Source: Cardinalis cardinalis (Eukaryota; Chordata; Aves; Passeriformes; Cardinalidae). Taken from it: a stretch of 64,000 bases of DNA. The translations under genes and the position numbers were made by a program. How positions within the stretch are numbered: position 1 is the first letter of the stretch; each line of letters opens with the position of its first letter. A model generated the notes under the pieces. That model had not been told where the DNA came from. It was given only the letters and a program-made list of their open reading frames with translations, and did no database searches. Below, piece by piece: positions 42,330-52,283 of this stretch. Where the stretch lies: assembly GCA_014549065.1 (NCBI GenBank), contig JACDOX010000051.1:4069199-4133198 (forward strand), given 5' to 3'.

Positions 42330-42780
42330 CGAACGAGCGGAGGATTCCCTTGACCTGATCTTCACACACGGTGAGAGTCCTAACTCAGGACTGCCTCAGA
42401 CTGCACAGGGCATGAAAAATAACTCCTTTGGAAACCCAACACGTCCAGGTTTTAGCTCTTAATTTATTCTCTGAGGACTCAGTGCTCCAGGAGGAGGCAG
42501 CTCCCCGAGCAGGGCTGCTCTCCAGGCACGCGGGCGCGCACGAGGGTACGGGAGGCTGCGTGGGCAACGCACGCCCTGTCATCCTAGGACATGTCTGCAG
42601 GGGAAAATGAGGGGTGTTTGAGGTCTACCACTATGAGTGTGAGTCAGTGGGAATAAATTACAGCGCGCTACACCCTCTGGAGGCTCTAATCCAGCCATGA
42701 GGTGTCCTCAGAAGAGGGTAAAACCTGCTGTGATCTCTCGGATCAGAGCGTTCGCACCAGGGTTTAACCCTGCCAGACGC
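42330..42780. other. CpG-rich patch inside intron 5
   Basis: I count about 20 CpG dinucleotides in 450 bases, nine of them within about 50 bases near 42530-42580 (for example acgcgggcgcgcacg). The surrounding intron is CpG-poor. I see no open frame or exon here that I recognise. It could be an intronic regulatory island or a foreign fragment. Confidence 0.55.
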
Positions 42781-44678
42781 CAGCTTCTGCCAATCTCTTA
42801 TGAAATCCCTGGCCATCCCCACTGAGGGAGGCTTGCTGTCCTTCCTTGCTGCTCTGTGGTCTCAGAAACATGGGATCTTAGGGCCTTCTTGCCATTCTCC
42901 TTGCTGAACCCAGTAGCTCTTGTGTGGTGCAGCACATTACAGGAGCTGATTTGGCTTCTGGTGTCTGAACCTGCCCATGTTAATCTGCCCGGGAAAAGAT
43001 CTTCTTAACCTTGAGGGGTGCCAGGATTTTTTTTTTAATAGTTTTCCCATGTTGTCTGATTATCCCCTACTCTTTTTCCTTTTTTAAAGTATTCCCCTCT
43101 CTGACTTTTGGCTCTTGTGTGATGCTGGGTTTTAAGGAGCAGGAAAGACCAAAGGCAAAGCTTGAATTCCTTTCGCTCTGCTCCTTCTCCCCAGAATCCA
43201 AACTGCTTGGAAAGCACACCAGTGAATTCTAGTGGTCCTGTCAGACACTGTGGGACCCAAAGCCCCCTCCACTGAGCTGCAGTGGAGGCAGAATGTCCCT
43301 GCAGAGAGGCTGGAGAAATGAAAAGCCTTTTGCTCCAGGTTAATTATTTATAAACCCTGTTGGCTGAGTATGCAACCTCTCCCAGCCAGCTCTGTCCTCT
43401 CAGCATTTGTGCAAAGGCTGAGAAAATACATTAAAGATAGGACAAGTGTACTTTCTCTGGGTGAAGGTGAGGGAGAGTGGAATCCTAAGAAATGTCCTTC
43501 AAATCTCCTACACCTGAGTGTTAGTTCAGTTCACCTCATGCCTTTCACGCATTTATCCTCATGAAACTGTGCAGGGGGAAGAGGTGATATTGTCATTCAG
43601 CCTTCTGTGTGGGTGTACTGAAAATTGCACAGGCATGTTCACTCCAGTGACTCCAGCTCACTTTCCTGCTTAACTTTAATGAAGGGACCTTCATAAACAT
43701 CCAGGACCTGGGTTATGGCAAATAATATTTTTTTTTAAATTAGCAACGGAAGTTATTGGCTGCTCTGTAGTTTTGCATGTCTCCCCCTGCACAAGGTAAC
43801 ATTTTAATCTCTGTAATTACACGGTAGGCAGCCAGCACAGGGTGCAGGGTCAGTACAGGGCACTGCAGGGTAATGATGTGGCCATTTTTGCCTGGTAAAT
43901 TACAGAGTTATCTTGGGACTGAGAAAAGGAGAAGGGCAGCAACTGCTTGACTAATTGGCAGTTTAAAGTTTAATTACCCCAGAGCTGACGTGCTGCCTCC
44001 CAGATGCTGCTCTGTGCTGAAAGAACCGGTCCAGAGCCTGCACATGGCTCACCCCACAGGGACACAGGAGTCCCAGGGGAGCAGCCTCAGCCCCAGAGCT
44101 CCAGCAGCAGCCCAGCCTCTGCAGTGCATCCTCCTGGATGGATGGACACATCTGGGGAGGAGAGGGTAGGAGCTCTGCTGTGGAAAACCTCAATTTCTCT
44201 CTCTTACCTCTCCCCTAATCTCCCTAGGCAAAGATATTTTCCATCCTCCTGTGAGACTTGCTCCAGGAAGATGGTCCTGCCACTGCCCAGTGCTGCCCTG
44301 TCCTCAGGCAGCACCTCCCTGCACTAAAGGGAGAATCCTTTCCCTAAAGAAATCTTTGCATTCAGTTCCCTCCCTAGAGCCATGACAGTCAGATTTCATT
44401 TAGCACCAAGGGGGGAGTGATAAAATTACTTTGGTCTGCATCTGTCACCCAGCCAAGGTCAAACCACTGCAAAACCCCAGCACACTTGGAGATACCCTGC
44501 AGATAATCATCCTGGCTCAAGAGAGAAAACTCCACGAGAAGAGCACAGCAAAAGTCTTTGGTATTTTTTTTTACCTAGAAGGTGGATGAGAAAAAGAGTC
44601 TACAGCTCAGTAATTATAAATATAGTGCTTTACAAAGCTGAGAGATAGGAAAAACCCCCACCAGTTAGGGTAACTCAC

Positions 44679-44732
44679 CATATTTGCCAGAATGTAGTGG
44701 TACCCATTGCCATTTTTTTCAAGTGAGATGAT
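44679..44732 (-). CDS. GRIA1: GRIA1 exon 5: 54-bp small exon of the amino-terminal domain
   Basis: This exon is too short to show up as a long open frame. It was found by looking for the 18 residues between exons 4 and 6. The minus strand reads cag acceptor, then IISLEKNGNGYHYILANM, then donor gtgagt at 44673-44678. It is exactly 54 bp, in phase 0 at both ends, and corresponds to about residues 216-233. Human GluA1 here reads IIKLEKNGIGYHYILANL, so three of 18 residues differ (Lys to Ser, Ile to Asn, Leu to Met). That is more change than in the neighbouring exons. The splice signals are good and there is no stop, so I take it as functional. Confidence 0.93.
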
Positions 44733-47700
44733 CTGCAAGATAAAAAACGAGGATGATTAGCAGAGATCAACTGAGGAAGGAGAATGTCAGTTACCTGCCC
44801 TTTCTCACTCTTATTTTTCCTTGCTGAGACTCTTCAGCTGTGAGCAGGAAGACATAGCAAAAGAAAAGTTCCCAATCTCATTAGAGGATGGCCAGAGTTT
44901 TCACACATGATACCTGAGCAGCAAATCTGAAATTAGACAGGACAAGATCCCCAAGAACATTGTACAGGCAGGGAGAGAAAACAACCAAACCAACCTGTTT
45001 CCTATAGGCTCAGGGAGAAAAAAACCCTTAAGATTTGTATTTCAGACACCAAAGGAACAAATATGGAGTTGGAGTCTCTGTGTCCTATGAATGCAACTGA
45101 AACATTGAGCAAGACTAGAGAGCAATCCTGCACATCCTCCCAGCTGCAAACACCTGCCTGGGAGAGATGGCTGGAAGTTTAGGCTATGGGTAAGTTTTGT
45201 GCACCAGTGGAGTTTCAAACTACATCTCCAGAATGAAGATGGGCAAGCCACAGAGGATTTTGTTTGGGCAAGCCACAGAGAATCCCCCTGCACGTTCATT
45301 GAGATAATTTATAGGTTCATAAGCATGGTGTCCCAATACATGTGTTCTGTCACTTATTTCTTTGTCCCTGACACAGCAGAGTCAGGTTTTTATTTTCTTT
45401 TATCAACACAATTGCTTACCAATCTGTAACAACGGATTTTTTCTATGTTCGCTGGAAAAGTTTCCCTTTCTTTTCCCTTTACTGTGTTGCAGATTTGCCT
45501 GTGACTGGGGGGAACAGAGGCACTGATCCAATGGCCTGTGTATTTCTCTCCCTTGATTTAAAAAGAGTACAGAAAAAAACCACCTAAAAGTCCTCATTAT
45601 TCTTGCTGACTCCATTTTTTCATTGAAATTCCTCTCTATTGATTTCCAGCAGCACTGTTAAATTCTTACTAGTTTACTAGAGTCAGATACCATCTGCAAT
45701 TGAGCCACTCTACAAACAGAAAGAAAAAAGTGGAAAAAAAAGGCCCAAATGCCCTGAAAGCCTGTACAAACACAAGATTTGCCAGTTTCTGAGAGAACTC
45801 TGCTGTTTCCATTAGGTTTCTTGGCTGGCAACACTACCTCTTATTTCCATTGTCATATGAACTGATTCTGAATTGCTGCCTGCATTGCCAACAGGCACAG
45901 GCAAAATCTGCACAAACCGCAGTGAGGACAGAAAGATCCTCAGAGCCAGAATGATCCTAAACCCACTGCAGATTCAGCCAGAAATCAGTGTACCCAGGAC
46001 TTGTCTCTGGTACCAGGCTGGCAGCAGGTGCTTGAGAAGCGTCAGATGAGGGCAGAGGCTGATCCTCCCCATGGGACAGCACTCCCAGGTTATCATGAGC
46101 AGTCATTTAGGGATTTCCAAATGGATAATAAATGAGCTGACACTTGCTCTGTGCAACTGGTTCATCTGCCTTAGCCCTTCTCTGATGAAGTGCTCTTTTA
46201 TGCATAATAAAACTCATCTGGTTCTCAGCATTAACGTGGGGGTGGCAATTAACTCCAATGAAGGCTTCATTTAGAAGCAGTTCCTTACACAGCTCATGCC
46301 AGCTCCACCAGCTTTCCTGCACAGGATCCCTCAGTGTGGCTTCTGCTGAGGTGTCTGGAGCTCTAAGAAAAATCCTCTGTCTACCTAAAGCTATGAAGAT
46401 ATACACCTCATTATGGGTGGTTTTCTGAGTATCTTCTACTGCCTGATCTAAGAAACAAAACCAGACCAAACTCATCCCTTTCCATCCATCAGCTGAGACT
46501 GACCTTTGCAGCAAGTCTCAGACCTTGCAGGAGGAAGGAGAATCTCTGGTGCACTGGGATGTCTAAGAATTATGATCCAATTCCCCTTTTCTCCAGTGTC
46601 AACAATAGCTGGCACTGGCTCCTCCAGCCCCAGCTCTCCTTTGTTATTTTATGAGGTGTCAGAGCCGCTGAACCGAGGAGGGCTGCCATCCAGCTCTGCC
46701 TGAGCTGTTAATCTTACAGCCCATCCACCTGAATTATGAAGCTCGTTTCCTGTGTTTTACACAGTTATTTGTGATCTTAATTTATTTTAAAACGCTTGCT
46801 CAGTCCTAATGTGTCCGGACAGCAGTAGCAAGCTGAGGTTATAATAGCATTTATCACTCCTCCTGACTGTGCTGAGAGGCTGTGCTGGGCTGCATGCTGA
46901 TTGCTCACTTGGGCCACCTAGGTTTCATTACCCACTTCTTAATGGGAGAGTTTGACATCTATTAGAGAGAAATCCTCTCTGAGTGAAACACTGGCAGAGG
47001 AGAAATTCCAGTTACTCATTTTAATGAGAGACAAGGAAGAAACAATAGAGGGCTTTGATGGAACACAACCCACCCAGTACTTATCCCATTAAGGCTACAC
47101 AGCACAACCCCACGGCAACCTGCCCTGATCCAAGGCCTGGCTCACAAATGACAAATCAAACCCTTGAGACATGACACAGAGAAATCTCCCAGAGAGAAAC
47201 CAGGTCATTTTTAACACACAGAGCTCTGGCTCCTCCACAGCTGAGGGCTGCCTTGCTGGAGTCACTGGTGTTATTTGTGTTTTGTGTATGGAGGGAAAAT
47301 GAAAAGCAGCAGCGTGGGTGTGAGAGGCACAGGTGCTGCACAGCCATCCCCAGCTCTCCTGCTCACTGTGGAGCACAAATCACAAATCCACTGGCACTGA
47401 GAGACAGAGACAGGCTTGTCAGGGAAGAAGATAAATGCATTGAAATGTCCCCAAGAGGCTGAGGCAGCTCTTGGAATACCTCAGGCAGTCAGAGGGACAG
47501 GGCAAGCAGCCCAGTGACATTCCCACAGAGGCTGCTGGTGTGGTGGGCTGAGAGACCAGCCGGCAGCCCAAGTTAGAGCCCAAGCTACAGTCCCAGCTGA
47601 ATTTCACATGATAACCAGCTGAACGCTATCTTTAAATCCTTCCAGTCATCTGTATACTATGAAAAACCTGGCATCACTTTCTCACACTGGGACGACTACC

Positions 47701-49103
47701 TCTGCTCTCAGAAATCCTGGTGGACTTGGAACAAGAGTGTTAAAAAGGATGAAAATGGACTACAGACATCTGAAAAAGTTGTTCACAGCCCCATCCTTCA
47801 GTGGAGTGTTACCTCCCAGGCACAGATGTCTGCTGGAATTGCTCTGTAATTTTTGTAGTAAAACACAGCTTTGTACCTCTTCTCCCTGGGAACTGGTATT
47901 TTTTATAGCATTGCAAAACAAATAATCACAGTATCTGGATTTTTAGTGCTCTTACAAATAGCTTTTCCTATATCTAGGTTTAGCACTTGCTCCAATGTGA
48001 AGAAATTTGAAAGAAAGCCTTATTTTCCTGCTCATATTAAGAAGACTAGGTAATACTTTCCTATACAACTTAACATTCTTTTAGACAAACCAGGCTTAAA
48101 AGCCTGACACTATTAATCCTAGAAATTTGATATACTCTGAAGAAAAGCCAAATTCACTGCCTTGGTCTTGTCCAAAATTCTGTTCCATAGCCAGAGAGAT
48201 TTTACCCTCTGGAATAACCTGCTTTCTCTGTGACCTTGGCTTTGAGGTTACAACCTGCTCTCTGCTTTATTATTCCATGTAACAGAGGAGCACCCAGAGA
48301 CATCCAGCAAGGATGGATGGTGCTCATCACTGAGCATCTGGTGAAATGTCAATCCCTGTCCCAGGCAGGGAGCAGCTCAAGTGTGAGACAGAGATGGAAG
48401 GTACCTTAGATAGGTACCTGTGAAGCATGAGGTAAGGGTGAGCTGATTATGATGAGTAAAGCAGTGGAAATTGCTCTTTTCAAACCCTCCTAGTGGTGGA
48501 AAGGTTGTAGGTGTGAGAGGGAAAGGTCTCGTGGCTGGAGTTGAGGTGTGGACTCAACCCACCCCTGGGCTTGTATTTGTCTCCTGTCACAGTAATCCAA
48601 ATTCAGGAGAGATGTATCACAATCCTTCTGTCCTGCTGGCACAGGTGTGAGAACCTGGTGCAGCACATGGAGGCTGGGGGACCAGGAATCTGGCAGTGCC
48701 TATCCACTCCTCCAGCTTAACTCAGAAACTGGAGAAAGACTCTGCAGAACCAGGAGGTGCCACATCATGTGCACGCTGCTCGGAGGAATTTGCACAAAGC
48801 AAACTCACTGGGGAGCAAGGGGGTGGAAAGGGCTCAGCAAAGGAGTCAGACAAGGAGGGAGCATGGAGCAGTGGAGCTCACTCAGCATGAATTCATGAGA
48901 GCTTGTGCTATTCCTGCAGCTTTACTGTTTCCCCAGTAACACAGCAGAGAAATGCCTGCGAGCCCAGCAGCTGCAGGCACACACCCCAACTCCAGTGAGA
49001 GCCACAAGGAGACCAGGATCAGGCAAGAATGGGGAGAACTCCAGGGAAAAACAACCCTTCCCTGCATGCAAGACCCCTCCCAGAAGGCTCACACCAGCAC
49101 AAC
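44733..49103 (-). other. GRIA1: GRIA1 intron 4 (4.37 kb)
   Basis: The intron has donor gttgtg and acceptor tcttgcag. It includes a 25-bp-spaced repeat at 45241-45282. I recognise nothing else in it. Confidence 0.88.
45241..45282. repeat. Short direct repeat
   Basis: gggcaagccacagag occurs at 45241 and again at 45266, 25 bases apart. Confidence 0.85.
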
Positions 49104-49288
49104 CTTGTTAAGGATGATGTGCAGCCTCTCAGACTCGCAGTCCACCACCACCAGCCTTTCCTTCTTCTTCTCCAGCTCCTGGAAGAGCATCCTGTAGCCC
49201 TCCTCTGTTGTTGTCAGGATGTTGACAGCTGTCACCTGCCAGTTCTTCTCAGCTGCAGTGTCCAGCACTTTCTGCAGGACTGACAACC
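49104..49288 (-). CDS. GRIA1: GRIA1 exon 4: amino-terminal domain of GluA1
   Basis: The exon is 185 bp and starts after the acceptor ccccag with the last two bases of a split Gly codon. It encodes LSVLQKVLDTAAEKNWQVTA through ESERLHIILNK, about residues 154-215. The stretch VNILTTTEEGYRMLFQELE is diagnostic of GluA1, because GluA2 has a longer loop here. The exon end is set by homology: it gives the phase-0 junction that exon 5 needs. The donor at that point is gttgtg, a weak match lacking G at +5. A second in-frame donor, gtgtga, lies 9 bases further on and would add Val-Val-Leu. I chose the first because known GluA1 proteins go straight from this position into the exon 5 peptide. Confidence 0.95.
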
Positions 49289-51323
49289 CTGGGGTGGGAA
49301 GAGAAGGGGGAGAGCCAGGTTTTAGTTGTGCGATGGCATCTTTCCATCCCCCTGGCAGCCTGTGTAACTGCCTAAAGCCAGGCTGGAGACAGCCATGGGA
49401 ATGCAGCAGAACTACAGAGAGCAGCTAATGGTCTAGATCTGATCCAACCCCATCTGGGCTAGAATTAATGACTCCTGCTTTTTCTGGCCTAGCACAGATG
49501 ACTCCATGTCTGATTTTCCTTTGTAACTGGCAGATCAGTCTCGTTGATCAGGCCCTGCTGTGGGATTCAGATAAGAACTCTAATCCCCGTCTTCCTGCTC
49601 CCCAAATAACTTGATTTCTCTCTCAATGACTTGATTTCCTTCTCATCTTTGATGTGCTTAGGCTGTGTACTCCGAGGGTTAGGGACACCCTCATCAATCA
49701 CAGCACACTGTCACACTCAGCATGCTTCTCTCTCAGCAGCACCTCATCAGGACACCATTACTTTTAGAATTATGTTGCTTAAATAACATTCACAGCTTTC
49801 TAGAGGAGATGCACATAGCAAGTCTCTGGAATCATGCTGGACAATCCTAAACAACCCTGTGCTTTTGGAATATTCTGAGTGCCCATGCCTCATCAGAAAG
49901 CAGGTGGGATGCTTTCATACCTTCTCCTTGTCTCTAAAGCCCATCCCGTCCCTTCAGGGGATAATTAAAACGTCCAGGACAGAGATGTGAATCACCTTAC
50001 CTCTGCCCTCTCCTCCACAAGTCTGCTTTGCTTGCAGCCTCCAAGCCTGGAGCTTTAAAGGCATCTGAGGGCTGGGAAAACTGAATCATGGAGCAATGAG
50101 CTCTCTAACCCTTTTTTGGTTCGTGGCTTAGAAAGTTAGGTAACATCTTCCATTACAGGGTTTTGTTCTTTTACACAGAAAATTGACATGCACCAACATG
50201 GGAAATCTGGAGTTTTCCAAGCTATCTGCTAAAAACACACACATTTCAAACCTGGCTGTGGGCTTAGGTGAGATCTGAGCAAGTGTCTGTTCATGTTCCT
50301 AAACTCAGGACTCAGTGCCCTTCAGTTTGACAGCCCAGCTCAATATGGGACCTATTGAATAGAAACAATTTCCCCATTTTGAATTCCAAACCATTTGCAC
50401 ATCAAGTATTTCTCTCGTGTTGATGGGGCTTGGATCAGACCCCATGATAANACACACACACACTGGGTCAGGCTGATGCTTCTTTTAGATCAATGCTCAC
50501 CTTCATCAGAAAGGGGTATTTAGAAGAGAACAGACAACAGGGCAGGCACAGGTTGACCCAAACCCACAAATTTTGGAGATAAAAACTCCTTCTAGACCAC
50601 TGACTTTATCTGCCTGGTAACCCCTATAGCTGTGCTGAGAAGGCCCTGGCGAAGGAGGAATGATGAGGAGGACTCCATCTTATCAGAAGGCTAATTAATT
50701 ACTTTATTATACTACATTATTCTGTACAATATTACATTATATCTAAACTCAAACTGCCAAGCACTCAACTCTGCACACACTGCTCTGAATCTCGTGACTG
50801 TCACCTGACAGTCCTGACACANACACACACTCTTGTGTCACTTTAGGACACGTAACAACATGAACACACACACCGCTGCTCTCAAGGTGAAAAAAGGGAA
50901 GTTTATTTTCTGACTCCAGCATTTATAGATTTCCAAAAGTGACAATGGATTGGAGGGTGAAAGTGCCACCTCTCCAATGACACTGGACAAACCAACAGTC
51001 CATCAAATTTCTCCTCCTCCATAAAAGAATGCAAAACAATAAGTTATTTACAGAAAATGTGTGAGAAAGTTTGTTACAAGAATGTAAATATCAAAAAGCC
51101 TAAAAAAATCTTGAAAAATCAGGGTGACACGCTTGGCCCTGACAGGCCAAGGAACNAAAACACCATCACTTTGGGCAAACAATCTCCACATTGCATTCTA
51201 CTTTGGCACAAACACAGGCACAGCAAATGAGACAAGAATATTCTTGGGAAGAATTGTGCCTTGCTTTTCTCTGTGAAGAGAAATCGGGGGGCTACNAACC
51301 CCTCCCAGGGAGCTGCGACTCAC
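49289..51323 (-). other. GRIA1: GRIA1 intron 3 (2.04 kb)
   Basis: The intron has donor gtgagt and acceptor ccccag. A CA repeat lies at about 50448-50463 and LTR-derived sequence at 50631-51144. The part from 49289 to 50440 holds nothing I recognise. Confidence 0.88.
50631..51144 (-). mobile_element. Adjacent endogenous retrovirus LTR fragments, sense to GRIA1
   Basis: On the minus strand, 51144 to about 50836 begins tgtcagggcc and ends aaagtgaca. It has a TATA-like tctataaatgc and an aataaact poly(A) signal in the right order for an LTR of about 309 bases. Directly after it, about 50819 to 50631, a second LTR-like piece starts tgtcaggactgtcagg and contains ataataaagtaattaattag. Both resemble songbird LTRs from memory. 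No clear target-site duplication was found, so the boundaries and the relation of the two pieces are unsure. Confidence 0.6.
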
Positions 51324-51563
51324 CGCGGTCGGCGTCGTAGATGTACACGAACTTCTGCCAGCTGTAGTGCTCGATGACACTGATCAGGGCATCCTGCAGC
51401 TCGGGGCGCAGCTGCAGCACGAACTGGTTGGAGGTTTCCACGGGGAAGCTCGGGGTTATGAAGCAGACGTGGAGGGCCCCGCAGAAAGACGTGAGCATGT
51501 TGACGGTTCTCCTCTCGTAAAACCCGAAGATGGCATAGACGCCCTTGGAGAACTGGGAGCAGA
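51324..51563 (-). CDS. GRIA1: GRIA1 exon 3: amino-terminal domain of the GluA1 AMPA receptor subunit
   Basis: This 240-bp exon encodes about residues 74-154 of the GluA1 precursor, part of the extracellular amino-terminal domain that drives subunit assembly. The reading begins FCSQFSKGVYAIFGFYERR and ends FVYIYDADR. The acceptor is cctgcag at 51564-51570 and the donor is gtgagt at 51318-51323. The first codon (T|TC, Phe) and the last (G|GG, Gly) are both split after base 1, so the exon keeps the frame. The early Cys should form the domain disulfide with the Cys in exon 7 (family knowledge). SFPVETSN, ISVIEHYSWQ and similar stretches differ slightly from the mammalian protein, as expected for a bird. 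It is the most upstream exon in the window; exons 1-2, with the signal peptide, were not found between here and base 64000. Confidence 0.97.
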
Positions 51564-52266
51564 CTGCAGGAGCAGAGGGGAAGAGGGTGAGGGGAGAAAA
51601 TCAAGGGGGTTTCTCAGCAATGTCACCAAAATAAACCTTTTCCCTCAGACAGGCTGCAGGGTCTCTCTGGAGTAGATAATTTTCCCCCAGGTGAGTGGGT
51701 TGGTGAAGGCAACCTGTGAAGAACGGGGCTTGTGGCCATGGAGTGCCCTGCCCTTGGTCCCCACAAACCTGCTTTACTTTTGAAAGGAAGAAATTACTCA
51801 AAAGAATAAAATCAGTGTCCCCAGGGCTTTGCTGAAGATTTTGCTGCTTCTGGAGTAAAATGAGTTATCTGAACATGGTAACCCTTCAGCAGAAAGAGCC
51901 AACTGCAGCCCTGGATGCATTCAGGGAGCAGAAGGAAAGCCTTTGCACAGCAGCACAGCCCTTTGTGGCCAACAACTCCGGAGGGAAACCATGGGTTTGA
52001 CCTCAGCAGCTGAGGAAACCACACTAAGAGAGCATCTCAGCAAAGGTTCAACGCAGCCACAGCACAGCTCCAGGGGGATCTGTCCTGGGGCATGAGCTGC
52101 TGCCTCTGAGTCAGAGCCTCTGGCACTGGGAGTGTGTTGGCACTTGGGAACACAACTTTGGCAATCTCAGGTTTCCTCACAAAGCCATGGAGACANGGCT
52201 GTGAGCCCAGTGAGGTATCAGCAGTGTCCCGGGAAGTTTCCCCCAGGGAAGCTCGCTGGGTTCCCT

Positions 52267-52283
52267 GGCAGGTGTCTGTCTGT
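52267..52283. repeat. CTGT tetranucleotide repeat
   Basis: About four tandem ctgt units (tctgtctgtctgtctg). Confidence 0.8.

Larger units (their letters stand above)
33009..44678 (-). other. GRIA1: GRIA1 intron 5 (11.67 kb)
   Basis: The intron has donor gtgagt and acceptor ccag. It holds the second LTR-like repeat (40314-40806), a 64-bp duplication (36252-36379), a 28-bp minisatellite (39793-39960), a 20-bp duplication (35051-35090) and a CpG-rich patch (42330-42780). I saw no ambiguous bases after 35913. Elsewhere I recognise nothing. Confidence 0.88.

Noticed and set aside
42320..42420. Peptide SLDLIFTHGES, faintly like a CR1 reverse-transcriptase segment
   Set aside because: Only about ten residues resemble it, and the surrounding residues do not follow the family.
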